Source of the DNA: Streptomyces bungoensis
Lineage (GTDB): Bacteria > Actinomycetota > Actinomycetes > Streptomycetales > Streptomycetaceae
DNA length: 64,000 nt
Assembly (NCBI RefSeq): GCF_001514215.1
Contig: NZ_KQ948851.1
Location: 1-64,000 of the forward strand
Reading direction: 5' to 3'
The notes under the pieces were generated by a model. The model saw only the letters and a program-made list of their open reading frames with translations. It did not search any database and was not told the origin of the DNA. Shown piece by piece: positions 8,653 through 17,960 of the stretch. Every line of letters begins with the position of its first letter. Position 1 is the first letter of the stretch. The position numbers and the translations under genes were made by a program.

Positions 8653-10926
8653 TCAGGACGCCGACTCTGGCGTGTCGACCCACGAGTCATCGAGGAACGG
8701 GCTCGGCTTGCCGTGCCAAAACACGTCCACACTGTCACGCGCTCGTGTGGCTGCCACGAACAGCAGGGAGCGAGCCCGCTGGATCTCGTGCCGGTGGCGG
8801 ACCGGATCCGTGTCGCGCAGCCTGCTGACGGCCTCGCGCGGCACGAGTCCGTCCGACACGCCCGCGATGATCATTCGCTGGTACTCCAGACCCTTGAACC
8901 GGAACATCGTGCCGATGTGCACGCCGGAGGACCCGTACGGGCCGTCGGAACGGATCTCCACCGAGTCGATGCCGTTCAGTTTGAGCGTGTAGGCCATCTC
9001 GGCCGCCATCTGGTTGGTCGGTACGCAGATCGCTATCTGCTCGTGAGGAATGCCCGTGTCGGAGCCGGCGTCCCAGCCCTTGATGAGCGCGGCGACGCCC
9101 TCCCGCTCGGCGGCCCAGTCCGGGAACGCATGCCCGGCGGGAAGCCCCCCGCTGAGCACCGACCGGTAGCCGGCCAGGTTCTCCTCGCTGCCGTCGAGGT
9201 CGTCGTACGTCGTCTCGCCCAGCACGCCGAGGGCGGAACGGAGGATCTGCCGCGTCGTGCGGTAGCTGAGGCTGAGCTTCGAGGACCGGCCGCGGATGTT
9301 GACGCCCAGGCTGCCCAGCGTCACCTGGTTCTTGTAGATGCGCTGGTGGGTGTCGCCGACCAGGAACAGATCGTCGGCGCCGCGAGCGGTCATCGCACGC
9401 AGCATCTTCCAGTGGGCGGGCCGAAGATCCTGGGCCTCGTCCACGACGATGTGCCGGTACCGGTAGCGCAGCCACCCTCCTGAGCCGTCCTGAAGATGGA
9501 CGTTGTCACGGCCGCCCGCCTCATCACGCTGCCGGGCGATGTTGAGGATCCGCTGCTCGCGGCCCATCTCGAGCCGTGCGGCACGCTCGGCCACCTGGTC
9601 CCAGGTCTGCCGCCCGAGCCGGTCGAGCCGCTGCGAGAACCGCTCCGCGAGCTGCCAGATCTCGGCGCGCTCCGCACGCCCTATGTTCCGGCCGCGTCCG
9701 GCGCGCCGGGCGCGGAAGTAGTCGGTGCGGGTACCCACGGCCTGGCCGAGGATGACCTGCGTCCACTCGTCGTGCAGGAACTCCGGGTCCCACTTCTCCT
9801 CTCCCAGTTCGTCCAGCAGCCCGCGCCATTCGCGTACCGCCTGGCTGTCGTCGATGGCCTGTTTCCCGTTGCCCGGTTCGGCCTCGCGGACGATGCGCAG
9901 CGCCAGTTGGTCGACGTGGCTCACCTCGACCCGGCTCAGCAGTTCCTCGCCACCCAGTTCCAGCAGCCGGGAGCGCAGGTCGGCGGCGAGGTTCTTGTTG
10001 TACGTGGTCAGGAGGACCGGTTTGTCCCGCCCCGGGGGCAGCTGCCGCACGAGATGCCGCACGCGGTGCAGGGCGACGATGGTCTTGCCCGTCCCGGGCC
10101 CGCCGCCCACCCGGGCGGGACCGTTGTAGCGCCGTTCGACCAGCCGGGCCTGGGTGGGGTGGAGGAAGACTTTCCAGCGGCCGAAGTCGCCGCTCTCCAA
10201 TGCCTCCCGCAGGGCGTTGTCCGTGGTGGTGACGACCGTAGCCGGTCGCTGTGCGGCGGTCTCGAAGTCGTCCGGGTCGACCGGCTCGGTGGCGGCCACC
10301 GGCTTGGTCACCTGGTCGAGCACGTCGTCGTACGACGTCCCGTCGAACAGCGCGAGCAGTACTTCACCGGTGAGCTGCGGCGCGTACTCGACGAGTCCGA
10401 GCAGTTGGTCCTCGGTGGTGAGGGTGCGGATGACGGGCAGCAGCGGTTCGGCGACACCGAGGTCGGTCAAGTGCTGGTCCGACCAGTCGGCGAACAGTGA
10501 CCGGGCTGGTTCCGGCTGCGTGGGCGCGGCCGGTTCGGCGGTCGCCGGGGCCTGTGGGGCCGGAGCGGGGACCCGGCGCAGGACGCTGTCCTCGACCACC
10601 TCCAGGTCGACGTACTCGATGCCGCCGGTGACCTGGTTGACGCCGTACGACAGCCGGTTGTAGACGTCCTTGCGGTGCTTGACCGAGACGATCAGCCAGT
10701 CGTTGTCGGCGAGCCGCAGCAGCAGCACCCGGTACTCGTCGTTGACCCGCGCCGACCAGATCCTGCTGTCGCCCTTGAGCTGCTGGAGTTTGAGCCCGGT
10801 GGTGTGCGGGTTGCTGCGGAACTTGTGCTGGAAGTCGAAGAACGCGCCCTTGACCGTGCGGGGGAGTTTGAGGATCTCCTTGTCGGCCTTGTCGAGCAGG
10901 CGCAGTGTGACGCCCGAGGTGTTCAT
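8653..10926 (-). CDS. UvrD/Rep-type SF1 helicase with RelE-like N-terminal domain
   Basis: 757 residues. The first ~95 resemble the RelE/ParE toxin fold (KADKEILKLP, LKQLKGD-like LQQLKGDSRIWSARV, DEYRVLLLR, VSVKHRKDVY). A linker rich in Ala/Pro follows, then a UvrD-like helicase: Walker A VGGGPGTGKT (about 277), Walker B VVDEAQD (about 497), LSLSYRTT, and C-terminal VHIGTMFRFKGLEY and FVAATRARD. The start is ATG 10926, whose ATGA overlaps the stop of the giant helicase gene, so the two are translationally coupled. A longer start at 11007 would lie entirely within that gene and lacks support. The RelE-like part may act on RNA or be a structural or regulatory domain; its catalytic residues cannot be confirmed by eye. 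A role in anti-phage defence is inferred from the neighbourhood. Confidence 0.9.
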   Translation of the reverse strand: MNTSGVTLRLLDKADKEILKLPRTVKGAFFDFQHKFRSNPHTTGLKLQQLKGDSRIWSARVNDEYRVLLLRLADNDWLIVSVKHRKDVYNRLSYGVNQVTGGIEYVDLEVVEDSVLRRVPAPAPQAPATAEPAAPTQPEPARSLFADWSDQHLTDLGVAEPLLPVIRTLTTEDQLLGLVEYAPQLTGEVLLALFDGTSYDDVLDQVTKPVAATEPVDPDDFETAAQRPATVVTTTDNALREALESGDFGRWKVFLHPTQARLVERRYNGPARVGGGPGTGKTIVALHRVRHLVRQLPPGRDKPVLLTTYNKNLAADLRSRLLELGGEELLSRVEVSHVDQLALRIVREAEPGNGKQAIDDSQAVREWRGLLDELGEEKWDPEFLHDEWTQVILGQAVGTRTDYFRARRAGRGRNIGRAERAEIWQLAERFSQRLDRLGRQTWDQVAERAARLEMGREQRILNIARQRDEAGGRDNVHLQDGSGGWLRYRYRHIVVDEAQDLRPAHWKMLRAMTARGADDLFLVGDTHQRIYKNQVTLGSLGVNIRGRSSKLSLSYRTTRQILRSALGVLGETTYDDLDGSEENLAGYRSVLSGGLPAGHAFPDWAAEREGVAALIKGWDAGSDTGIPHEQIAICVPTNQMAAEMAYTLKLNGIDSVEIRSDGPYGSSGVHIGTMFRFKGLEYQRMIIAGVSDGLVPREAVSRLRDTDPVRHRHEIQRARSLLFVAATRARDSVDVFWHGKPSPFLDDSWVDTPESAS

Positions 10927-13900
10927 CGCTTCCGCTCCCCGTCGCTGGTGGTGTCGCTGTCGTACTGTCGTTCGGTGAGCCGGGCGATCATCGCCGCCGG
11001 GTCCCATTCGGCAGCGGTGCGGACTGTCCAGCCCGCCACGGCGAAGGCCTTGTCCCGGTCCTGTGCCTCGTAGTCGGGCTCGTCTGCGTCCGCACGAGGT
11101 GCGAGGACCACTCCGATCCGGGCGTCGGGCCAGGCCAGTTCGGCCTGCCAGCCGTGACCGTCCAGTTCGTAGCCGTCCCGAGGGGCCGGCACCGCCGCGT
11201 CGGCCAGCGCGCCGGCGAGGTCGGCGAGCCCTGGTTCCTCCGGGTCGAGGTACTCGATGACCCGGTCCCAGCCGGGATCCCGCCCCGGCCCGGCGTCGTC
11301 GGCGGTCCGGGCGGCCGTGGGCCTCGCAGGGGCTGCCTCGCCGCCTCCCACGGCAGGTACCGAGGGCGCGGCGACGACCCCGACGGAGGCGAGCTCTTCA
11401 GCCTGGGAAGGCACGGGAGCGCGAGTGGAGGTCAGCCAGCCTTCCCCGCCGGTCACGGTGAGCACCTCGGGGGCGAAGGCTTCGATCATGCTCGACGTCA
11501 GCTGGGCGCTGTCGCCACCGCCGTGCTCCAGGAACTGCAGCACGTTGCTCCAGTAGAGCCAGGCACGCCAGCGCCGTTTGTGGGTCGGCTCGTCGGCGAG
11601 CGCCGCTTCGCCGTCGTCCAGGACGGTGAGTCCCGTCCATACGGGCGGGGTGCGTCGGCCGTCCGCGGCCAGCACCAGACGGCAGCCCGACGCGTCGGGA
11701 CCGGACAGCAGCCGCACGGGACCGGCGGCCCCGGCGGGCCTGCCGCCGCGCAGCGCTTCACGGATACCGGCGCCGACGCCCTCGCCGGTGAACGCGGCGG
11801 CACGCACCCCCTCCGCCCCGCTGAGCCCGGCGGCAGCCGCTTCCGCCCGTCGCCGCCAGCGCTCCGGGTCGGGGGAGCGCAGATAGGCCAGCAGCAGCCG
11901 GGCCGGGTTGACCCACACCGTCTCGGCGAGTTCACCGGGCAGGCCCCGGCCCACGCGGTCGTAGTAGTCGCGTGCGCGCTGCTGTCCGGCCGTGCCGTAC
12001 GGCACCCACACCGGGTCGGTCGGACCGGTCCCCGCGTACCCGGTGTCCTGGATCCGCTGCCGCCACTCCTTGACGTCGTGGTACGTCAGCTGGAAGACAC
12101 GAAGGCCGTCGGCCCGGAGCCGGGTGCGTTTCGTGGCGTCGTCCGCCAGCCGGTTGTGTTCACGGGTGGCGTGGTACGCGTAGCCGTCGAGGTACAGGGC
12201 CACGCGCGGGCCCGGGGTGTCCAGCCGTTCGAGGAGTATGTCCGGCCGGGTGCCGTCCAGAGCGCGCTGCTGGGAGACACGCCAGCTCACGGTGGCCCCG
12301 TCGTCGGCCGTGAGCCGCAGGTCGAGGGCGTACGTACCGGCGGAAGTGGTGTACGTGTCCGCCGCAGCCCTCGCCTCCGGTGTCTTCGCCCAGTCCTGGA
12401 GGGTGTCGATGAAGAGGATCTCCAGGTCGCTCTCGGCCTGCCGCTGGAGCGGGATGTGACGCGTCGTGGCCACCGGTGAGGTGCGCCATCCTTGACCGTC
12501 GGCGCCCAGCAACTCGTCCAGCATCTGCCGGACTTCGTTACGGCTGACCTTGTCGTAGTCGGCGGCCGGTACGCGCCGCAGCAGACACTGGTGACAGCCG
12601 TCGAGGCCTTTCTCGCGGCATGCGCAGCGCTCGATGACATCGCGTGCCCTGAGCAGAACCTCACGGAATCCATCGGCCGACGCCAGCCGGTGCAGGTAGC
12701 CCGTGCCGCCCGGCAGCCGGTCGTAGACGACGAGGAAGCGCCTCGGCCAGTCCGACTCCAGGTCACCCGAGTGATCGGGCATGGTCGCCTCGGCGATGTC
12801 GATGTGGTCGGGATCGCCGCCGTAGCGGGCCGCGATCCCCGCGAACAGGGCGGCGGTGAACGACGCGAGTCGCTCCTTGACGCGTGCCACCGAAGCGGGC
12901 AGCAGGATGCGCACGGCCTCGGTGGTCAGTTCGTGGGCGAGGAGCAGCGGCACGTCCTGGCCTCTGCCCTGTTGTCCGCCCGCGCCTGACCCCCGGACCC
13001 GGCGGCGCGGGCACCACAACTGATGGTGCGCGGCGGCCGGGGTGCTCGTCACCCCCGACTCGGTGAGCGCGTGCTGCGACACCTCCACCACCGGGCGGCC
13101 GTCGGCCGTCGCGCCACCGCACTCGGTGCAGACATGGAACAGGTTGAGCCGTACGTCGTACCCGGCGAGCGGTACCGTGCTGCTGCCGTCCTCTCGGTCC
13201 AGTCCCAGGTTCAGGGTCCGGATGGTGGCGTGGCGGGTGAAGTCCACGCCGAACACGGCGGTGTCGTGCCGCCATGAGCCGGGCGCCAGGCGGTCGGGGT
13301 CGATGTCCACGGTGGTGAGCACCGTGTAGCGCTTGCGGTCCCGTTCGTCGCGGTCGTCGCGCACCCTGGCGTCGTCGCGCTTGTCGCGGGACAGGACCCG
13401 CCTGGGCCGCAGCACACGCTGGACGCAGCCGGCATCGGCGATCTCCCGCCCGTGGCAGCGCGGGCACGGGTCGGTGTTGTGCTCCGCGTTCTGCGCCTCG
13501 GTGCGGACGTATCCGCAGGCGGGACAGAGCCGCCACACCGACCAGGCGCGCCGCTCGGGGCTGCCGACGTCGAGGGCCCGCACCACGTGCCGGTAGCCGT
13601 TGACGTAGAAGCTGTTGCCGGGGGCGAGTTCGGTGAGGGCCAGTTTCCGGGACCGCTCGTAGTCCCGGGTCTCACTGCGGTAGACCTTGCGGACGGCGCC
13701 CTGATCGGTTTCCGCCCCACGGGTGCCGTCCTCCTCGCCCGGGTCCTGTGTCCAGTACAGCGTCGCTTCCAGCCGCGTGGTGGTGTCCGTCAGGCTGTAG
13801 TTGGGCAGCAGCCCCAGGTCCACCAGGGTGGCGTGGGCGCTGGACTGGCTCAGGTCCCGCAGCAGGTCCCCGGCCGCTCGCCGCTCGGCCAGCAGTTCGC

Positions 13901-16900
13901 GCCGTTCCCGGTCCTGTGTGTCGTCGGACCGGGCCAGCTGCCCCGCGGCCTCGTCGATCGCGGCGATCCTGCGGCGCAGTTCCTCGCGCCGTCCCGTCCA
14001 GTCCTCTTCGGCCTCCTGCAGCGCCCGTACGATGCCGCCGGTCGCGTACGAGCGGAGTTCCCCGGCCGCGTACTCGGAGACGCCCGCGCCGTCGGCGTCC
14101 CGCCCGCCGCTGCCGTCGGGGAACAACGCCAGGAACTCCTCCACCAGGGCCGCGCCGTGCGTCTGGGCGGCGTCCGCGAGGTCCTGGCACCAGCCGCTGG
14201 TCCCGAACAGGGCGGAGGACAGCCGGGGCAGGGGAGCGAGCACCTCGCCATCGGAGGTCCGCAGCTCACCGCGGGCCGCCAGGTCCAGCAGCCGTGCCGT
14301 GTACTGGCGGCGCAGGATCTCCACCGCCGAGAGGTAGCAGCCCGGCGGCAGGATGGTCCCGGCGATCATCTCGCGAGGCTGGTCGAGGTAGTACAGGTCG
14401 CGTGCCTTGCGTCCGCCGAACGCGACCACCAGCGCGTTGCCCGTGCGGCGACCGGCGCGTCCGGCCCGCTGCACGTAGTTGGCGGGACCGGCCGGCAGGG
14501 AGCCGAGCAGGACGGCGGACAACTCGCCGATGTCGATGCCGAGTTCCAGGGTCGGGGTGCACGACAGCACATTGGGGTCGGTGTAGTGCGTACCCGCCTT
14601 GAAGGAGCGCTCGACGCGCTCCCGTTCGGGGCGGCTGAGCATGCCCGTGTGCTCGGCGGTCACCACGCGGAAGGTGCCGCCCGTCAGGTAGAGACGGCGG
14701 TAGTAGTCGCCGGTGTAGTCCCGTTGCTGCGTGAACGAGCCGAAGCGGGGCACCTCGGCCTCGGCGCCGGACGGGCCGGGCTGGGGCGCGGTCAGGCGGC
14801 CCTTGCACCGGTACCGGGGGCACGGGTGCCCGTACCAGCGGGTACGCCGCTCGGGCGGCACGACCTGCTGCCAGCGGCAGTCCTCGCAAGCGACGAAGGC
14901 CTTGTTGACGACGGTGTCGTCGAGCAGCCGCACCTCGATGTGGCCGGGCTGCAGTCCGTACACGCGGGTCTGGCGGTCGCGGCTGGTCCGCACCGCGAGG
15001 ACCCCCGCGTCGGCGAGGGCGGGCAGCAGTCTGCGCAGGTACTCGGTGGCCCCCGTGGCGTCCAGGTCCAGGCATCTGCGCGTCCAGTCCTGGTACCAGC
15101 CCAGGCGTCCGGTGATCGAGTCGAACTCGGACCGGTCCTTCTGCCCGTCCAGCAGGAACCGCGGCGGTGCGACCCCTTCGGGGAACGCGGGCATGCCGTC
15201 GGGCCTGCGTCCGGAGATGAGGTAGCGGGTGCTGCCGGCTTCCTTCATCCAGGTGTCGAGCCAGTGGTGGCGCACCGCGCCGCGCAGCCGGAGCCGCTCC
15301 AGCAGGCCCCGGACGTACGCGAGATAGCGTTCGGGTGTCGGCAGCCCGCCGACCGCCAGCAGCTGACCGGGCAGCGACAGGTGCAGGTCCCGGGCCAGTT
15401 CGGTGACCCGGTCCGGTTCCGCCACGGCGACCTCGGCGGCGGCGGTCCGGGTCAGTTCCAGCGTGCGGCCCATACGGCTGCGCAGCCCGAACTCCATCAC
15501 CGTCGCGAACGCCAGCCGTTCGCCGATCAGCCGCCAGGTCCGCGCGTCACCGGTGCCGCGGCCGGACAGCAGCCGGTCGACGCCCGGCTCGTCGTGCAGA
15601 TCGGGGGGCACCACGGCGGCCAGTGCCTCCGGGTCGTCGACCGAGTCGAGGACATGGCCGATCAGGTCGTTCAGCGCGGTCGGTGCCCCCGACTCGTCCA
15701 GGTTGTGGGCGAGCAGCGAGCGCAGCGAGAACTTGTACGAGGCGTTGGCGACGTATCCCGCCCGGTGTGCCGCGTCCTGCGTGGAGTCGTTGAACAGAAG
15801 CGTCTTGCGCTCCTCCGGTACGAGCGCGATGTCGCCGCCGGTGAAGAGCTGGGTGACCGTCGCCGAGGCGAGGGCCGCCTGGGCCGTGCCCAGGAAGCGG
15901 ATGCTGTTGTCGGTGTGGCAGGCCGGGCACCGGTCGTCCTTGGCGGCCTGGTCGGCGGTCTTCTTGTCGAGCACGGCCAGTGCGAACCAGGCGTCGACGA
16001 GCTCGCCGTCGTCCCCGGCGGCGGGCAGCCGGTACGTGCCCTGCCCGCCGTCCAGTACGACCACCGACAGCGGGTCGACGCCGCCGTCCGAGGGCCGTGC
16101 CCCGGTCAGCGCGTCGAGGGCCTGCCGTCGCTCGCGGCCGGTGGCGGAGATGAAGTAGCGGATACGTCGCTTGTCCCGGCCCACACCGGCCCGCCAGATC
16201 CGGTCCTGGGCCATCACCAGCCGCTGTGGGTCGGCCTCGGGGGACAGGGCGGCCCAACCGGAGCGCCCGCAGTTGCGGCAGTACACGGCGGGCAGGTGCA
16301 CCTGGGCGGGGCGCGGCGCGCTGTCGGTGCCCGGCAGCGGCTGCGGCTGCCTGCTCGTGGAGGACGACGGCCAGCTGCCGGAGGAGGCGTCCGGGTCCTC
16401 GTCGCCGGGCGGCGCGGCGTTGAGCGCGGCCCGGCGCGCGGCGGTGCGGTCGTCCTCGTACCAGCGGAACTCGGGGGTGCGGCCGACCCCGCGCAGCACC
16501 CGCGTCACGGGCCGCACCCACAGGTGCGCCTCGATGTGCAGCAGTGGCCGGGGCCTGCGCTCGTCCGAGTCCGGGTCGCGGGCGGCCGACAGCAGGGCCA
16601 CGAACCGGGAGAGCGCCTGGAGCACCAGCCGCGGGTTCTCCCGGGCGGTGCGACCCCAGGAGTAGCCGAACCGGGCGAGCCGGTCCCGCAGCGCCCACTC
16701 GTCCAGCGGCTCCCCGCTGAGCAGGGACAGCACACCGTGGGTGAAGTCGTGCCGTTTCAGCAGCCGCCCGACGCGGAAGGCGTCCAGCCCGGAACGCCCC
16801 AGCATCCGGGTGGCGAGCGCGTCCAGGTCCAGCAGGTCGGGCCGGGCCTCCACGTCCGGCCCGCCGGACACCGTCACGACCTCCTGCGGCGTCGGGGGTT

Positions 16901-17861
16901 CCGGCAGCTCGTAGTCGACGGCGCCGGTGAACTCGTCGGCGGTCATCCGCTCCTCGCCGATGACCGCGTCCGCCGGGAACGGCATCCCGAACACGCGCGC
17001 CGCGACGTCGAGGATGCCCCCGGCCTCCTTGTCCGGCGCTCCCTCGCCGAGCGTCGCCGAGGTCGCCACCGGGCAGATCGACCCCAGTGGCCTGCCGGGC
17101 CGGGACGCGCCGGTGGCGGCGGCCAGCCGGCGCAGCAGCATGGCCACGTCGGTGCCCTGCGCCCCGTCGTACGTGTGGAACTCGTCCAGCACGACGTAGG
17201 CGGGCTCGGCCCCCTCCCACAGGCCGCGGTCCTCGCCGCGCTGCAGCAGCAGGTCGAGCATCTTGTAGTTGGTGATCAGTACGTCGGGCGGCGAGAGACG
17301 CATCTCCTCGCGTCGCGTCATCACCCGCCGGAAGTCGGTGTCGGGCCGGTCGCCGATGTAGAGGCCTGCCGTGACCTGCGCCAGCTCCGGCCGCGCCAGG
17401 TACTCCCCGATGCGCCCGGCCTGGTCGGTGGCGAGCGCGTTCATCGGGTACAGCAGTACGGCCTTGATCCCGGCCCGCCCCTCGGCCTTCTGCCGCCGGC
17501 AGTGGTCCAGTACGGGGATCAGGAAGGACTCGGTCTTGCCGGACCCGGTGCCCGTGGTCACCAGCGTGGGCCTGGCCGGACCGTGCAGCGTGGACAGCCG
17601 CTCCCAGGCCTTCGCCTGGTGCCGCCACGGAGCGAACCCGGGAAACCCGGCGGACCACTCCAGATCCCGCTCCCACCCGTCGTCGGCGACATGGAACGGC
17701 GTCCTGATGCGCAGGTAGGGCCCGCGGAAGATGCCGGTCTCGGGGTGCCCGAGGAAGCGTTCGAGCGCGCTGCGGGTGTCCTCGTCGGCCAGGGCGTACG
17801 TCGTCGTGAGGTACTGCGTCAGACTGCCGCGGAGCTGCGCGGCGGCCATGGTGGGCTTCAC
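10923..17861 (-). CDS. Giant DEAD/DEAH SF2 helicase with MZB (DUF1998) zinc module and C-terminal Vsr-like nuclease domain
   Basis: 2312 residues. The N-terminal SF2 helicase has Walker A TGTGSGKT (103-110), LYPMNALATDQ, the DEFH box (226-229), VATSATLG and, after a very long insert, the second RecA lobe with CTPTLELGIDIG and NYVQRAGRAGRR (about 1130). The insert carries CxxC pairs (YCRNCGRSGW, RCPACH, ACEDCRW). A DUF1998/MZB-like cysteine cluster (CAC...CHQC, about 1747) resembles MrfA and DISARM DrmB. Beyond it, RPDILL, ALYLDGYAYH and LRVFQLTYHD (about 1870-1930) match a Vsr/DUF559-like endonuclease fold. A further ~380 residues are unassigned. Start GTG 17861 follows AAGGGGGA. It is operonic with the UvrD helicase. 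It could be a single-chain analogue of DrmA plus DrmB with a nuclease, but this is inference. Confidence 0.9.
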   Translation of the reverse strand: MKPTMAAAQLRGSLTQYLTTTYALADEDTRSALERFLGHPETGIFRGPYLRIRTPFHVADDGWERDLEWSAGFPGFAPWRHQAKAWERLSTLHGPARPTLVTTGTGSGKTESFLIPVLDHCRRQKAEGRAGIKAVLLYPMNALATDQAGRIGEYLARPELAQVTAGLYIGDRPDTDFRRVMTRREEMRLSPPDVLITNYKMLDLLLQRGEDRGLWEGAEPAYVVLDEFHTYDGAQGTDVAMLLRRLAAATGASRPGRPLGSICPVATSATLGEGAPDKEAGGILDVAARVFGMPFPADAVIGEERMTADEFTGAVDYELPEPPTPQEVVTVSGGPDVEARPDLLDLDALATRMLGRSGLDAFRVGRLLKRHDFTHGVLSLLSGEPLDEWALRDRLARFGYSWGRTARENPRLVLQALSRFVALLSAARDPDSDERRPRPLLHIEAHLWVRPVTRVLRGVGRTPEFRWYEDDRTAARRAALNAAPPGDEDPDASSGSWPSSSTSRQPQPLPGTDSAPRPAQVHLPAVYCRNCGRSGWAALSPEADPQRLVMAQDRIWRAGVGRDKRRIRYFISATGRERRQALDALTGARPSDGGVDPLSVVVLDGGQGTYRLPAAGDDGELVDAWFALAVLDKKTADQAAKDDRCPACHTDNSIRFLGTAQAALASATVTQLFTGGDIALVPEERKTLLFNDSTQDAAHRAGYVANASYKFSLRSLLAHNLDESGAPTALNDLIGHVLDSVDDPEALAAVVPPDLHDEPGVDRLLSGRGTGDARTWRLIGERLAFATVMEFGLRSRMGRTLELTRTAAAEVAVAEPDRVTELARDLHLSLPGQLLAVGGLPTPERYLAYVRGLLERLRLRGAVRHHWLDTWMKEAGSTRYLISGRRPDGMPAFPEGVAPPRFLLDGQKDRSEFDSITGRLGWYQDWTRRCLDLDATGATEYLRRLLPALADAGVLAVRTSRDRQTRVYGLQPGHIEVRLLDDTVVNKAFVACEDCRWQQVVPPERRTRWYGHPCPRYRCKGRLTAPQPGPSGAEAEVPRFGSFTQQRDYTGDYYRRLYLTGGTFRVVTAEHTGMLSRPERERVERSFKAGTHYTDPNVLSCTPTLELGIDIGELSAVLLGSLPAGPANYVQRAGRAGRRTGNALVVAFGGRKARDLYYLDQPREMIAGTILPPGCYLSAVEILRRQYTARLLDLAARGELRTSDGEVLAPLPRLSSALFGTSGWCQDLADAAQTHGAALVEEFLALFPDGSGGRDADGAGVSEYAAGELRSYATGGIVRALQEAEEDWTGRREELRRRIAAIDEAAGQLARSDDTQDRERRELLAERRAAGDLLRDLSQSSAHATLVDLGLLPNYSLTDTTTRLEATLYWTQDPGEEDGTRGAETDQGAVRKVYRSETRDYERSRKLALTELAPGNSFYVNGYRHVVRALDVGSPERRAWSVWRLCPACGYVRTEAQNAEHNTDPCPRCHGREIADAGCVQRVLRPRRVLSRDKRDDARVRDDRDERDRKRYTVLTTVDIDPDRLAPGSWRHDTAVFGVDFTRHATIRTLNLGLDREDGSSTVPLAGYDVRLNLFHVCTECGGATADGRPVVEVSQHALTESGVTSTPAAAHHQLWCPRRRVRGSGAGGQQGRGQDVPLLLAHELTTEAVRILLPASVARVKERLASFTAALFAGIAARYGGDPDHIDIAEATMPDHSGDLESDWPRRFLVVYDRLPGGTGYLHRLASADGFREVLLRARDVIERCACREKGLDGCHQCLLRRVPAADYDKVSRNEVRQMLDELLGADGQGWRTSPVATTRHIPLQRQAESDLEILFIDTLQDWAKTPEARAAADTYTTSAGTYALDLRLTADDGATVSWRVSQQRALDGTRPDILLERLDTPGPRVALYLDGYAYHATREHNRLADDATKRTRLRADGLRVFQLTYHDVKEWRQRIQDTGYAGTGPTDPVWVPYGTAGQQRARDYYDRVGRGLPGELAETVWVNPARLLLAYLRSPDPERWRRRAEAAAAGLSGAEGVRAAAFTGEGVGAGIREALRGGRPAGAAGPVRLLSGPDASGCRLVLAADGRRTPPVWTGLTVLDDGEAALADEPTHKRRWRAWLYWSNVLQFLEHGGGDSAQLTSSMIEAFAPEVLTVTGGEGWLTSTRAPVPSQAEELASVGVVAAPSVPAVGGGEAAPARPTAARTADDAGPGRDPGWDRVIEYLDPEEPGLADLAGALADAAVPAPRDGYELDGHGWQAELAWPDARIGVVLAPRADADEPDYEAQDRDKAFAVAGWTVRTAAEWDPAAMIARLTERQYDSDTTSDGERKR

Positions 17862-17900
17862 GACGGTCCCCCTTGCAAGGTCGGTGCCCTGGTGATCGGT

Positions 17901-17942
17901 ACCACCGTATAGGGGGTGGCTGACAGGCCCCCATACGGTGGT
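17901..17942. promoter_or_regulatory. Long inverted repeat between TOPRIM gene and giant helicase
   Basis: ACCACCGTAT plus GGGGG on the left (one bulged A) pairs with the right arm 17928-17942, giving a 15-bp stem around an 11-base loop. It lies about 20 bp after the TOPRIM stop and 40 bp before the helicase GTG on the same strand. It could terminate the ATPase/TOPRIM transcript, act as an attenuator, or be an operator for the helicase operon; sequence alone cannot decide. Confidence 0.55.
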
Positions 17943-17960
17943 GAACCGGGTCTGACCTGG

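Noticed and set aside
8460..8738. A 92-residue minus-strand frame in the gap before the UvrD gene
   Set aside because: Overlaps the UvrD 3' end, irregular codon use, no recognisable motif.
10927..11007. A 27-residue N-terminal extension of the UvrD helicase
   Set aside because: It lies inside the giant helicase gene and lacks a ribosome site; ATGA at 10926 explains the start.
13452..17912. A 1486-residue open frame on the plus strand opposite the giant helicase
   Set aside because: No motifs and odd composition; the minus-strand frame has clear helicase motifs and a good start.
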